A DNA stretch of 64,000 bases from Undaria pinnatifida (GCA_012845835.1 JABAKD010000013.1:5826628-5890627), one strand, 5' to 3'. Numbered from the stretch's first letter, positions 33,501 through 43,120 are shown. Program-made: numbers and translations. Notes: generated by a model not told the origin, from the sequence alone.

Positions 33501-35452
33501 AAGTATAACTCATTGGCGCTGTCATCCACAGGCAAGAAAGTAGGTACAAGGTGCCGACGTCCGTCTTACAAGCGGTTCTTGGAAGGATGCAGTTCACCCT
33601 TCATACGACTCGCCGGACACCTCACGGCGCTTCGCGCTTGGCGCAGGCAATGTCTGCGTGGTTGGTGAAAATCCAACGTGCTCCGTCCCGGCATAGTAGG
33701 GATGCTAGGGTCTATGGCCATACGACTACGGCCATGCACAAACTGAGTACCCCCCCCCCGCTACCCCCCCTCCCGCCGTCTAGCGCATGCTACCATATAG
33801 GTGCACTTAAGCTTTCTGAGTTTTTTTGCTTGAGCAGCACTATACCTCACCCAGCATGTGACGTTATAGGACGTCCGAATCGACGAAAATCCTATGGCCT
33901 ACGAATACGACGAAAAGCACAAATGATATCCAACGATATAAATATATATGTCGGTATAGGTATATGAGGTATAGTATGTTGCTTGATCGCTTGAGGAGCC
34001 GCGTCGGTCATAGAACGTTTTTTTGGACTTAAAGAGGTACGGTACCCCGTATACATTGGGTACGGCATGTAGTTTATTTACCACTTGAGGAACCCCGTCA
34101 GCCACGAACATTTTGAGAGGAAAAGAGGTGCTGCACCCGATACATATGTTGGGTATAGTATGTCAATTGATTGGTTGAGGAACCCCGTCAGTGATAAAAC
34201 ATGTTTGGACAAAAAGAGGTAATGTACCCATGTATATTGGGTATAGTATGTTAGTTGATTAGTTGAGGAACCCCGTCAGTCCCAAACGTTTTTGGACTAG
34301 AAGAGGTACTGTACCCGATATATATATATCGGGTACAGTGTAGTAGATGATCAGTTGAGGAACCCCGTCAGTTTCAAACGCTTTGGACGAAAAGAGATAC
34401 TGTACCCCGTGTATATCGGGTATAGCATGCAAGTTAATCAGCTCAGGAACCCTGCCAGCCACAAAACGCATTGGACCAAAAGAGGTTCTGGTGTACTCCT
34501 ATCGCAGCACGCGTCGATCGCATCCTCCTTTTCACCGGTCTCTCACCGTCACGTTCTCCGCGTTCCAGACGCAGACCACACCGCACCCCTCCAACGCAGT
34601 TGCAGACTCCTTGTGCACCCCTTGACCAGCCACCAGACCGCTGCGATCCTCCCGTGGTTGCGCCGATCTCGCGTGCGCCGTTACAAGCATCGACCGTTTC
34701 ACCCTGCTAAACGCCACCCCGGCCACGTCGGCCCCCTCCAGAAGGCTCCGAAAGCCGAACCCGGCCTTAGCCTTGCTCGTCCCGTTGCTACCTTCAATTT
34801 TTCCTTCTCCTCCCTCGCCCGATCCCGCTGCCGCCGATTCCGTGCTAGAAGGTGCACCCCCCAGCGCCCCACGGCCGTCCGTGGCCTCCGCGGCAACTCC
34901 GCTCCCGACTTCTTCCCACCCGGCTCCCACAGCTTCTTTCGGGAACAGCGAGGACCACTCATCGTCATCATCGTCACTATCTTCGCCGGGGTCATTGCGC
35001 CTACCGTCCCCCGCGCGCTCGCTGAGGAGATTCTCTTCGCACAGGGTTTCCATCACAACGCAGGCCTGCCGCAAGAACTTTCCGAGCCTTTGCGGCCGCG
35101 GCGGAAGAGTCGGTCTCGACGAGGCAGCGGTTCCGCCGCCGGCGCCACCACCACCATCGCCAAATTTTGGGTTTCTTGCATGGTGCATGGGCCATCCTGC
35201 CGTGTCCGAAAAGCGAGGATTCTCCCCCCGCGCTTCGCTTCTCGAACGATAGAGACCCTTGAAGGTGGTCGTGGAGCCCGCCGCATCTTCCTCGGTTAGT
35301 GTTTGGCCGCTAGAGGAGTCTCTCTTTTGTCCCTTCGCGTCTTGTCCTGACGACGTCCCACCGCTGGCGGATCTCAAACGCCTCATGAGGTTTTCCAGCG
35401 CTGTGTCGTCGTGTCCGAGGTGGAACTGGACCTCTTTGTCTGCGAGCACTAT
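17864..35452 (-). CDS. DYNC2I1: Cytoplasmic dynein-2 intermediate chain (WDR60 / DYNC2I1), C-terminal six exons
   Basis: Six minus-strand exons (35452-34547, 24094-23945, 22509-22312, 20192-20112, 19365-18847, 18565-17864) join at GT-AG sites, every junction in phase 0, giving about 850 residues to a stop. The order of features matches WDR60: a helical segment (GKFLRQACVVMETLCEEN), then WD-type blades ending VCVWNAENVT, LLLWDLRE, MASLDDRGTVSIW, DPNRFLVADS, LAGCGDGSVRLYK and SIAWSEHRAAVFFVLDTAG. It finishes with the short terminal helix motif EEWLQSVLW. The DLGLSPGGRI block between blades is also typical of this family. In known organisms the protein is an intermediate chain of dynein-2, the retrograde motor of intraflagellar transport, so it should act in the flagellum or at its base. 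Introns range from 281 bp to about 10.5 kb and are packed with repeats. Family assignment rests on remembered conserved features, not a search. Confidence 0.88.
18847..19365 (-). CDS. DYNC2I1: WDR60 penultimate exon
   Basis: The acceptor (TTTCCTCAG|ACC) is at 19365 and the donor (TATAAG|GTGAGT) ends at 18847; 173 codons. It begins TDLGLSPGGRIRL, continues through an Ala/Gly-rich insert and LAFSLDDPNRFLVADSADRV, and ends FLAGCGDGSVRLYK, two consecutive WD-type blades. Confidence 0.88.
20112..20192 (-). CDS. DYNC2I1: WDR60 internal exon
   Basis: This exon has 27 codons between GCTACAG|ATG and TCACGG|GTAAGC. It encodes MASLDDRGTVSIW plus a charged tail, the innermost strands of a WD blade. Both ends are in phase 0. 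Confidence 0.85.
20230..22311. repeat. WDR60 intron with repeats
   Basis: This intron (22311-20193) contains diverged copies of the GCTTGCAAAGATGAGTTTCG-type repeat near 21010-21110 and the second MITE copy at 21997-22260. The rest is unique-looking or AT-rich. Confidence 0.5.
21997..22260. mobile_element. MITE, diverged copy of the 17172-17468 element
   Basis: It shares an interior (GATGAAAAATC, CCATGGCCTAGG, GTCATTCAGAAA) and termini (ACGCCCGCTACGATGGAAG on the left, CTCTATCGAAGTACGCGTC on the right) with the better-preserved copy. It lies in a WDR60 intron 52 bp from the donor at 22311. Confidence 0.75.
22312..22509 (-). CDS. DYNC2I1: WDR60 internal exon
   Basis: This exon has 66 codons in phase 0 between GGGCTGCAG|TGC and TTCCAG|GTGTGG. 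It encodes a Gly-rich stretch, HASAVVSVVPIPVPEGG, and GEMMSLGDTNTFQ, which leads directly into MASLDDRG of the next exon. The match to the family's inter-blade segment and the preserved phase support it despite low complexity. Confidence 0.75.
23462..23888 (-). mobile_element. TRIM-like miniature LTR element
   Basis: Two direct terminal repeats (23462-23539 and 23807-23888) begin TGTGAGGAAGTAGACTAAAA and end CCACCRCA. Read on the minus strand, TGGCGTCGACGGC starts one base after the 5' repeat, as a primer-binding site would. A purine tract, GTGGGGGAGAA, abuts the 3' repeat. The interior also holds a B-box-like GCAGGTTCGATTCTC exactly 44 nt downstream. There is no coding capacity; length 427 bp. 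It lies in a WDR60 intron 56 bp from an exon. Confidence 0.75.
23945..24094 (-). CDS. DYNC2I1: WDR60 internal exon
   Basis: This exon has 50 codons in phase 0 between TTGTATCAG|GGA and GCAGAG|GTAAGA. It encodes LFSCLCLALHQPHVVVVGT followed by LLLWDLREP, a textbook WD blade carrying the family's WDLRE signature. Confidence 0.88.
24846..25072. mobile_element. Solo-LTR-like repeat
   Basis: The 227-bp sequence starts TGTTG and ends CAACA, and contains an internal hairpin, GAGCCCCCTTTGGCTC. A second copy, about 90 percent alike by eye, starts at 30027. No flanking target duplication was seen. LTR identity is inferred from the inverted TGTTG/CAACA ends. Confidence 0.55.
25330..27447. repeat. Large imperfect inverted repeat with G/C homopolymer core
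   Basis: The left arm is about 25330-26142 and the right arm about 26312-27447, with a spacer of about 169 bp. Matching pieces in inverted order include AACGCCCCACCTAATATC (left) against its complement near 27218, and ACAGACTGCCTAACATCACC against the complement at 26313. The right arm is longer because of a G tract at 26497-26735. Arms and spacer each hold a copy of the GCGCGATCGGAGTATCACAC repeat. Confidence 0.85.
26497..26735 (+). repeat. Poly-G tract broken by single A/C bases (about 240 bp)
   Basis: Almost pure G, with GA or GAC interruptions every 8-12 bases. The Gly- and Pro-rich open frames here are compositional. Such DNA could form G-quadruplexes; its exact length is assembly-sensitive. 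Confidence 0.9.
27443..27548. repeat. Dispersed repeat, second copy at 30252-30387
   Basis: Both copies share GTACCTGTTTTACGACTGCT through to a GTGTACGxCGTACTCCA end. At 30252 the repeat directly follows the LTR-like copy starting at 30027. At 27443 it follows the end of the inverted repeat instead. Confidence 0.8.
28382..28638. repeat. Tandem duplication, 129-bp period
   Basis: Units at 28382 and 28511 share TGAAAACTGA, TTCTGTAGTTTA, CTTTGGTTCCTTTCCAATCA and GCCGAAAATATGACTTTTGA with few differences. Confidence 0.9.
28978..29421 (+). pseudogene. Open frame of unknown identity inside a WDR60 intron
   Basis: The 147-residue frame has normal amino-acid composition, including ARTFFFGFEDGIFEFAFNLG, HHVLVSMSENQTRVCVDTN and LELYRFDGTILVVFEY. 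The last two resemble the style of a LamG/concanavalin-like fold, but I cannot confirm that. A short internal duplication (CTCCxGAGTGGGGGAG, about 29038 and 29058) lies near its start. It is antisense to the host gene, so it could be a captured fragment of a host gene or of a mobile element. Confidence 0.3.
29518..29592 (+). mobile_element. tRNA-derived SINE head (relic)
   Basis: It starts TCGCCCCGGTGGCGTATCAG and carries a B-box-like GTGAGTTCGAGCCCCGCC about 46 nt downstream. The head resembles the two minus-strand copies near 6.6 and 7.2 kb. Confidence 0.6.
30027..30253. mobile_element. Solo-LTR-like repeat, second copy
   Basis: It starts TGTTGGTTTATGCCTGCGC and carries the same GAGCCCCCTTTGGCTC hairpin and GGCGGAGACAACGATAATA end as 24846-25072. 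The terminal CAACA is mutated to an AT-rich string. Confidence 0.55.
31237..32478 (-). mobile_element. Tandem array of a TRIM-like miniature LTR element (5 LTRs, 4 interiors)
   Basis: Five LTRs of 82-87 bp start at 31237, 31526, 31813, 32103 and 32392. They begin TGTTAAGG and end TAACA (mutated to TAACG in the second), and alternate with interiors of about 205 bp; period 287-290 bp. On the minus strand a TGGCGTCGTCGAC primer-binding-like site starts 2 nt after each 5' LTR, and a purine tract, CAGGGGGGGAGAG, abuts each 3' LTR. The interior holds GTGGGTTCGATCCCCACC, a T-arm-like B box. CTAG at 31233-31236 and again at 32479-32482 fits a target-site duplication around the whole array. No coding capacity. 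Confidence 0.88.
33040..33177 (+). repeat. 18-bp minisatellite (GCGGTATCCCTATATAAG)
   Basis: About seven degenerate units follow one another. In one frame they would give a RRYPYI hexapeptide repeat, but the frame has no gene context. The array is flanked by two related blocks (32952-33035 and 33165-33240, both with AAGGCGGTCAAAA and GGCGCGACxGG-like sequence), so it sits inside a larger duplication. Confidence 0.85.
33991..34490. repeat. Tandem satellite, 87-94-bp period, six units
   Basis: Units begin TTGAGGAACCCCGTCAG at 33991, 34085, 34175, 34263 and 34355, with a degenerate one at about 34442. Each contains a GTACCCxxTATATxxGGGTA inverted segment, perfect in the unit near 34312. The array ends 56 bp before the donor of the large WDR60 exon. 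Confidence 0.9.
34547..35452 (-). CDS. DYNC2I1: WDR60 large exon (helical region and first blade)
   Basis: This exon has 302 codons in phase 0 between GGGCTTCAG|ATA, preceded by a long pyrimidine tract, and GTGACG|GTGAGA. It starts IVLADKEVQFHLG, passes through a Ser/Gly-rich region and GKFLRQACVVMETLCEENLL, then an acidic low-complexity stretch. It ends AGVAFSRVKRSMLVTAH and GVVCVWNAENVT. The segment before the WD blades and the VCVWN strand match the WDR60 pattern. A 900-nt plus-strand frame opposite is a shadow. Confidence 0.85.
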
Positions 35453-35599
35453 CTGAAGCCCGTGAGGTTTGGTGGATGATGAGAAAAGGGGGACGTGCAT
35501 CGTTTATGCAAAGGGGGAGGAGAACGAGAGAGAGGAGGAAGAGGAGGAGAGGGAGGCAGACGATCATTGATTTAGGTGTTGGTCGGGTCAACTCTGCCT

Positions 35600-37288
35600 T
35601 CTGAAAAAGGTGTTTGGAAAAATCGTTTTAGGTCGAAAGGACAGCTCTTTAACCGACCTTTCAAACCGTCAGGTTCGCACCACGCCCAAGCTATCTCAGC
35701 ACGTAACCGTACGCCTTGCTCCATCAAGGCATACCAATGAGAACGGAACGCGCGCGGCTTGGACGGGACATAGACCGCGTGCTACACCTACTGCCCCGGC
35801 CACATGTCGTGGTTAACCAGCACCGTCTAGAGCATGTCCACGCACGGAAGCGCGCACGTTCCAACACGTCTTCGGAGCCAACTCTAACCGTGTCGACGCC
35901 GAAAGCATCGCCCGCGTGAACGCTTCAGTGCGCGGTCTTCCGTGGACGGTATCCAATAAATGTCAAAACTTTGGCATGCAAGTAGCCCCACATACCTACA
36001 GCTAGAACTCACGGGCACACTACCTCGCACTCAAAGCGATCCGGGGAAAGGCGGAACACATGGTAGGCGGAAGCTTCGGGCGCAGAACCAAACCCTCTTG
36101 TATTCCATTCTCTACACGGCGGTCATCACAAGGCGCAAAAAACAAGCCTTACGCATTCCATTTTCTGCACACAGCGCACTTCAAGGCAAGATGATAATAA
36201 TAGACCCCGCTAGCATTCAAGCTTGCACGCGGGGTGCCACAAGGCTCAAACATAAGCCTGTACGCATTCCATATTCTCCATAGCGAGCAGCACAATGCAC
36301 AATGCACAATGCACAACAAAACCACGTATCCGATGTCATCTCACCTCATCGGTCTGGGTGTCCACCGACCGTGCGTCCTCGTTGGTCTGCGACGCTGCCT
36401 GGCGTATCAAGGGGGGCTGTCCTCGCAACCTCCTGTAGTACAGGTCTATTGGGGCTACGGGGGGCTGGTCGAACAGTCGGACCGACTCGACCTCCAGTCG
36501 GGAAGCTGAGCGGATGGCAAGAACGCGCGTGGTCCGCGGGTCACCTGCACGGGTATAGTTAAGCTAGGTTATAGTTAGGGATAGGGTTTAGAGTACACCA
36601 TATTTCAAACATCTTGTCTCCTGCACCCCCCCCCTGCCCCCACGTGGAGCGGAATACACGAACTCGCTCTGAGAATCAATCGATTTGCGTGGGTTGTGCT
36701 TTTGGGTGGGTGGATTTCTCTTCTGACCCGCAACGAGTACGTGATAGTTACCGTAACGGAGGCAGCGGAGGGGGGGGAGGGGGGGGGTGATTTGCGCCGT
36801 CGGTGCTCTTGATTTGGCCAGGTGTTCTTTTTCGGTCCGCAATGAGTATGTGCTACGTATCGTATCGTAATGAATGCGTCTAGGGAATTGGCCGTGCGAG
36901 CTGTGCGATTAGTTCGGTGAGGCCTTTTGTCGGTCGACGATGAGTAGCATATCATACGTACATAGTACACGTAGTAGTCATAGGTACACACTGCAGTCTC
37001 GACATATTTGACATATTTCAAGACTTTGCATAATAATCGCTTGATATGGACGGCGGGGTGATAACCGCCCTTAGCTATTACAAAAAGCATGGGAGGTCTT
37101 CGAATCGCGGTGCCGGCATCAACGGGGGCTGTCGGTACAGGCGTTGCAGTAGCCGCCGCGGCGATCCAGGAGGGACTTTGGGCGTCTGTATATTCTTGAC
37201 ACCCCCCATACCGTATAATGCACGACTCGACCCAGCTAGCAGCTGTACAAAAACGTGTTGAGCGAGTATAACACTTGTGTATAATGTG
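35600..37288. other. Intron or intergenic stretch without recognised gene
   Basis: About 1.7 kb in the C-D interval of WDR60. It holds degenerate triplicated blocks of about 100 bp at 36085-36290 (sharing GCATTCCATxTTCT) and a 9-bp triplet repeat at 36289-36314. No exon was found, although one is expected (see the exon at 38049-38304). Confidence 0.35.
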
Positions 37289-37295
37289 AAAACAA

Positions 37296-37360
<65 letters not shown>

Positions 37361-37401
37361 GCAACAACAATAACAACAACAACAGCGACAACAACAACAA
37401 C
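37289..37401 (+). repeat. (AAC)n microsatellite
   Basis: About 37 AAC triplets with a few AGC/GAC/AAT interruptions. Opposite-strand reading gives a poly-Cys or poly-Leu frame that is not a protein. Confidence 0.95.
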
Positions 37402-38048
37402 ATGTCAGGGGTCTGTTTGCCACGCAATACCTAGTAAATAGGGTGTTTGCGGGATGTAACATTTGGTTCCGTAGGACATACGGAGAATACCTTTGGAATT
37501 GAAATCGACGAAACGCCATAACCCGAAGGCCAACCCAACTCACGAAACGTCGGGTTAGAAGCGCCATTTTGGCCCATTTACGCATTTCGTTTTGTGATTA
37601 GGTTGGCCTTTTGGGTTATGACGTCCGTCTGTTGCAACATTGATGCTACTTTTTTTCCCTGCCCAAACTAAATTTGGCATCCCTCAAACTCCCTAAGAGA
37701 ATAGGGATCTGCCCTGTCTGGTGTGTGGACTACTCAGGCATTAAATAATCCCGAGAGATCCTCGTGTCATTAAAATAGCATTCCTTGGGATTTGCTCAAG
37801 ATGCGCACCAAGACGATGCAGTGTGGTTCGGGGGAGGTTATTCCCTTTTTCAATATCTACCGCCTCCCTCGGAATTTAAAATTGAAGCTATTGCCTTGAA
37901 GAGACCGTCGTAGGAGCAAGTCGAATATAGAAGCTCGATCGCACGCGAGGTTGAATGTGTTGATCGGGGTGGTTACACCACCCCCCCTCCCCCCTGCCCC
38001 CCCCCCCCCCCCCCCCTTTGTCCTTTGGTGCAAGCCATCGTACAATAC

Positions 38049-38304
38049 CTTTCGTCAACGCTCGGGTCAATGCTTTAGCATCCGCCATCTGGAAAACGCT
38101 GTTTCTCGTCCTCGTCCGCGCGCCTCCCCGCTTGCCTTCAGCGGGCTCCTGAACGGAAAACTTTCCCCTCGCGATGTTTCCGTCCCCTCCCGTCCCCGAT
38201 CCCCCCACACTCTCCACCGCCTTCACCGACCCTGCTGTGCCTTTAGAGCCCTTGGAACCCTTTGCGCCTCTAACCGCGGTCTGGCTGGGCATTTTCGTAT
38301 CGGC
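38049..38304 (-). CDS. DYNC2I1: Candidate WDR60 N-terminal-half exon
   Basis: The frame from GAGCCAG|GCC to ACGAAAG|GTATTG encodes a Gly/Ser/Lys-rich stretch and GKFSVQEPAEGKRGG, SVFQMADAKALTRALTK. Its start phase agrees with the exon upstream (39326-39472). Its end is in phase 1, whereas the next recognised exon begins in phase 0, so a small exon is missing between them or the boundary is wrong. Confidence 0.4.
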
Positions 38305-38349
38305 CTGGCTCGTTTCCCCCATTCAAAATAGGTACCACGGGAGGGGGAC

Positions 38350-39250
38350 GGAGTAAGTGGAAGGGGCCGACAGGGTGGGAGATGATGGGAGGATGGAAAA
38401 TGGTGGGGGGGTGGAAGAGGGTGGAAGAGGGTGGGCGGCAGGGTGAGGGCGGGAGGGGGGTAGACGGGGGGGGGGGGGGGGGGGGGTAAATGAGGGCAGG
38501 GTGGTTGAGGGTGGCAATACAGCAGCGATGGGCAAGGTCTTCGCATGTTCCACCATGGGGCACACGGGTTGAGCGCCAGGAGATCGGCATTCTTAAACAT
38601 TGCGATGTAGATTTTGATGCGTAAGCGAGGTTTGTTAACCGTATCCCCCCGTCCGCCCCAATCATCACTGATGCCCCGTCAAAGGGCCCAAGACTCTCTT
38701 CTCTATACTCCTATCCACCCAAAGTTGGTTCAACGCAAACGCGCCATACCAGGAATGTTGTAAACCTCGAACGGGAATGGAAAGTCAAAGGGCCCAAGAC
38801 TCTCTTCTCTATACTTAGCTGACATGATTCCCCACGACCCTCTTGGGCCTGTTTAACACGACATGAGTACGCCGCCCGTAGCACGCCCTACAGCACAAAC
38901 TAGTAGCGACAATACACGTTGGGTTGCATTGGTTTGAGTTCAACACCTGTTTGACGCCTGACGGCCATCGAATGTCAACGGGCCCAGAAGAAGATCACAT
39001 GGTGCGTTGTCGGTCTCTTGCTTGTCGATCGAAGTCGGCTGCCATTGACCAATGCGCACGCTTTTTCTTTCCTCCATTCGACCAGACTTAGATAAGTTAG
39101 ACCGAGCATTATATCGCGGTTGCCCGGAACGTGTACAAGAAAAACTAGGCACCCTCCAATCCGCCACTCCATCCGCATGTCCGTGACATAGAAGGAACGG
39201 AGAACACACACACCTGGTACCAATCTAAAAATACAAGCGCCGCTTCATAT
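38350..39250. other. Low-complexity and unassigned sequence
   Basis: Begins with purine-rich DNA and a G run at about 38467-38487. It contains a direct duplication of TCAAAGGGCCCAAGACTCTC (38677 and 38787). No exon is supported. Confidence 0.4.
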
Positions 39251-39325
39251 TCATAGCATCACTCCAAAATTCCCTATTTTTCCGTCCCGAGGGGCACCTG
39301 GTACGATGCTTAGCTTACTGCTCAC

Positions 39326-39472
39326 CGTGTGGGAGGGTTCCGCCAGCGGGCGGGCGACCTGCCGCTCTCTCGCCACGGTGTTTTCTTCTCGAAGGGAGTT
39401 CCGGAGCTCCTGCAGAGCCTTTTTTTTCCATTCAATGCACCAGCGCAGCGCGAGAATAACATTTTTAAGGTT
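39326..39472 (-). CDS. DYNC2I1: Candidate WDR60 exon (helical)
   Basis: 49 codons, ending at a strong donor (CACACG|GTGAGC). The segment KKKALQELRNSLREENTVAR is a charged helix of the kind seen between the acidic motif and the WD domain of this family. The exact acceptor is uncertain (GACAAG|AAC chosen to keep phase 0 with the exon at 41282-41627). Confidence 0.45.
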
Positions 39473-39816
39473 CTTGTCTTGCGTGAGAAGAGGCGGTGCG
39501 CGCGGGGGCGTCATAAGTCACAGGCTCGTATCGCGATCGCGAATGGGTTGACTGCTATTTAAAACCACTGTAGAAGTGCGTACACGTTTTTTCAGGGACA
39601 AACTCACTTGGAACTAGTGTGGGATATTTATGCAGTGTCAAAATGGGTTAAAACAGAGGGCACCGGATCCGTAGCGTTTCGCTGGAATATAATATTTCCC
39701 GATAAATATTCCCGTGTGCTATGAGATAGGCTTTCACACGCCCCGATCATATACTAATGAAAGGGATGGGGTGAGTGTGTGTTTGGGGGGGGGGTGGGGG
39801 CATGTTATGGGGGGGC

Positions 39817-41045
39817 GTACTCATTTGTTGCTTGCCTTGGTCATTTGACCATTGACCGCCCATCCCTTTCGAGACGAAGCACCGGTCCTACTCCTAGTAG
39901 AGACACCTCCAACATTTGGTCGCTCATCACGCTTCTTCTATATACTACATGGAAACTGTTTGCGTGTGCTATCCCCGTCCTGTGTCGCCGTCTGTGACCG
40001 CCATTTATCTCCTAGGATAGTGATCGTTTTCTCGCTTCCATGTCACATTCGTCTAATTTGCTCATATCCTCCTCTATCGCATCCCGTTCCTCCTTGTATA
40101 TTTCACATCTCCTGCTATGTGCGTCCTACACTCTATTGTTTTGCCACACGGGCACATGTGAGCATCCATGTCCTCTTCCCGACTACTGGTATATCTCTCC
40201 TTTTTTCTGGTAGGCCCAGGTCCCCAACACGAAATCGCAGTTTCAGCGTTTTCGCGTAGTCCGTTGGGCCGCGCAAATACGTTTTCATTCCAGTATCTTC
40301 ATTCAACTCCCCGTATATATCTCTAAAGTGTTTCGCGTCTTTCACCTCTTTTCTTAGCACTAACTTTTCCCTTTCTTCTATTATTTATTTTACTTCTGTC
40401 TTGCACCCGCCAAACTTGTCTATGGACAATACCCCTTCTTGGTCTCCTAACCCCTTCAATATTGTATCGAATACGTTATCCCATCTTATTCCAGCTTGCC
40501 CTTTTGTTATTTTCGCCCATACAGCCCTATCAGCTATGGCTGGCAACCTCTTTTCTGGCATATTCCTTACTTCATATCAACTTTCTCACCTCTATGTTTG
40601 TTTTAAGTGGGTACATTCCTAGTTCTGCTCTAAATACTGTATTACTCGTCGTACTTGAGCATCCTAGTATGTTTTTAGCCGCTGTCATCTGTCAGCTGTT
40701 TCACGAACTTCGCGATTCCTTCCCATATTTCTCCTGCATACTCTATCTTTGGCATAATCACATTCATCAGGATACATATTTTAATCCTGTTGTCAAGGTG
40801 CGAGTCTGTCAGAATTGCATCCATCTTGCCTATTTGTGATTTACCCTTTCCTAGTACTTTCGCTTCGTGTGCATCCCAAGAGCAGTCCTTTGAGATCTCT
40901 ACGCCAAGGTACGCATACGGGTCCACGATCGGTAAGTAATCTTCTCCCCACTTCCATTTGCAAGTTACCGGATTCACCTTATCTTCGTTACCTCCAACTA
41001 CTGCTTACTTTTTTACGTTCGCTGGCACTTTCAATTTCCTAGTGT
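39817..41045 (-). pseudogene. 5'-truncated, frameshifted LINE ORF2 (reverse transcriptase C-terminal part)
   Basis: On the minus strand the segment starts near 41045, past an in-frame stop. It encodes a non-LTR retrotransposon signature: YAYLGVEISKDCSWDAH, GKMDAILTDSHLDNRIKICI and PKIEYAGEIWEG, then an ILGCSSTTSNTVFRAELGMY block in another frame. LKLRFRVGDLGLPEKRRD follows, and a CPCGKT zinc-ribbon-like end that needs a further shift. Near 39840 it ends in a GQMTKASNK terminus. Several frameshifts make it a dead copy. It lies in a WDR60 intron, in the same orientation as the gene. Confidence 0.85.
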
Positions 41046-41281
41046 TGGGGAAGGGAAACCGCCCCCGAGTCTGACACACGAATGATCTCCCTACAGTGTA
41101 AATTTGCCTCCAATGTGCGGTGGACGAATGCTCCCGAGGTCCGGATTGACGACGGACGGAAGAACAAGACACATCCCACGTGCTGCTGGACGAGTGCTGT
41201 ATGCTATAGCTACGGTGAGATACAGGCTTCGCTGGGTATACATCGTTACGTCACAGACAACCCGTCGAAAACATACAGTAC

Positions 41282-41627
41282 CTTGTCGTCTGGTGTCTCA
41301 AGATCGTCGGTCTGTCTCATTTTCAAGGCTGGCGACACAACGCGCGACCCGGTCGACGGCCTCGGCCCTACCATGATTGCCCCGGCTCCTCCGTCTCTGT
41401 CCCCCCCCGCCTTCCCCCCCCGGGCGATAGGGGACCTAACGGCGACGGGTGGAGGGGCCGCGGGTGACCCCTCGTCCCCCTCCCCCTCGAACTCATCGGA
41501 ATATTCCTCGAAACCTTCGTCGTCATAGCCGTTGTCGTCCTCTACAACTTCCTCAGGGGTTTCCTGACCATGTTGGGCGGTATAAAAGACCGGGGGGCAG
41601 GGAGGAGGAAAGGGAGGTAGGGCATCG
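41282..41627 (-). CDS. DYNC2I1: Candidate WDR60 exon with acidic motif
   Basis: From GTTGTTCAG|C to GACAAG|GTACTG. It encodes a Pro-rich start, then EEVVEDDNGYDDEGFEEYSD and further acidic residues, a Gly/Pro-rich part and RQTDDLETPDDK. Acidic/aromatic repeats of this kind are a hallmark of the N-terminal half of WDR60. The first base completes the split codon left by the exon at 45403-45857, so phases agree. Composition is biased, so certainty is moderate. Confidence 0.55.
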
Positions 41628-41873
41628 CTGAACAACGATGCCAGCCGGTGTTAACATGCTCTCCCCCCGTAGAGCTGGCGATGGCGTGAGCCGGCCGCGA
41701 GCATGTTGATACCATGGATGGTACGGATTACACGGTTCCTGCGCTACCTCTACAACTTTCTGTGGGAGAGGCCTGGTATGTAAGTCAAATCTTATCGAAC
41801 AGACACAAAGGGTGAGGCGAGGGGAAGTTCTGTTACGGGCACACCGCGGAAGCGCAAATGATCTCGTAAAGGG

Positions 41874-43120
41874 CTACGGGGACCGGCCTGGTCTAACACA
41901 ACGCGTATACCTGTCTGGGCGCGGCGACGGGTCGGCCAGGCTTTGGATTCCACCTGTCTCCGTTAGCTTCTGACGCCTCAGTCCTCCACCTTTCAGTGGG
42001 CGACGTATAGTGTGGCGGGGCAACGAGATGGGGGGACGTAGAGGTTGTGCACATTGAACCCCTGACCTCGACGTAGTCTGACGTCCGGAGCGAAACGCGT
42101 GTACTCCCAAGTGTGCCATTTCGTGCCAAAAAGGAGAAGTTTTCTGTACCCCGGAGCTTCGCAAATCACAGACAGATGCACTCCGGCCGGATGTCGGCTA
42201 CATTAGGCAACTCGTATTTATACAGCAGACGTACGTTACCCCACCTAGCCCGTCTAGGTTAGCCCACGCGTTTCACGTAAATTGTCGAGGTTGATAGGAT
42301 AAGTAGCTCTACAGCAGCGCAATTATTTTTGCCCGAAGTACCGAAATACCAGGTGCCTGGTGTCGTGGCAGTTATGAGTCGTCTACATCAGTAGTTTGTG
42401 CTGTTAAAGGAATACTGCATGGACACGGGACCACTGATGCGAGAGGCACACGCTCGACGAAGGCCAGGGGAAGGACAAACCGTTTGTTTAACTGCGCGAT
42501 TCGAAGTATGTCACTAAGAGCCCACCAGTCTGCACAAGCTACGAGTTCCCAGTATCTGTTATTCATCATTTATTATATTTATTTTACATGCTCATCTATT
42601 ATATTATTTATAGTTTGCCTGATGCCCACTAACTACTTGGAATACATTATACATTATTACCAAGTGATTAGACTTTTCTTTTTTTCTTTTTTTAATACAG
42701 CGACACTATTTTTCTCCGATTGACTGGGTGTGTGTCCGGTCACCGACTCCACTTAGAACAACAGTGTAGCTTGTTCTAGAGTCAACAATGTGATATGAAC
42801 GTCAGCGAGTGACATCTCCCAGGCGCTTCACGCACTTGTCAACCTTCACATTTCGTTAAATCACGCCACAATTACGTGTAAAACTATATATTACCCGCCG
42901 CATTGGAGACGGTTTCAAAATTATAACCAAATCACTTGACCGTCCAGTCCCGTATACGACAGAACTCCGTATCTTTCGTCGCCCATTGCACCTCGTCTCA
43001 ACCTCATATTCCCTCCACCGACGACAATGCCGACAACACGCGGATCAACAGCCAAGGTCAGTGAGAAATCCACCACATCCATCTCTTGCGGTGCACATAC
43101 TTTTAGTATCAAGCAGCTAC
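41874..43120. other. Intron sequence without recognised gene
   Basis: No exon supported. Open frames in 41874-42181 are alternative readings of one stretch with no domain. The remainder is AT-rich. Confidence 0.35.

Larger units (their letters stand above)
24095..34546. other. Giant WDR60 intron (about 10.5 kb) filled with repeats
   Basis: The two flanking exons join directly in phase 0. Domain order (VCVWNAENVT followed by the next blade) leaves no gap, so the whole interval should be removed as one intron. Its contents are listed separately: solo-LTR-like pairs, the large inverted repeat, a SINE head, the TRIM array and two minisatellites. Confidence 0.7.

Noticed and set aside
33991-34490. 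CRISPR array
   Set aside because: Units are continuous satellite repeats without unique spacers, in clearly eukaryotic DNA.
34355-35299. 314-residue plus-strand open frame
   Set aside because: Antisense shadow of the GC-rich WDR60 exon at 34547-35452, whose splice sites and motifs are convincing on the minus strand.
36548-36598. Telomere-like TTAGGG/TTTAGGG motifs (also near 6889 and 51999)
   Set aside because: Only isolated or degenerate repeats; no tandem array.
36605-37585. 326-residue minus-strand open frame with a long poly-cysteine run
   Set aside because: It is the opposite reading of the (AAC)n microsatellite and has no conserved flanking domains.
40462-40839. Plus-strand hydrophobic open frame
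   Set aside because: Shadow of the minus-strand LINE reverse-transcriptase fragment.
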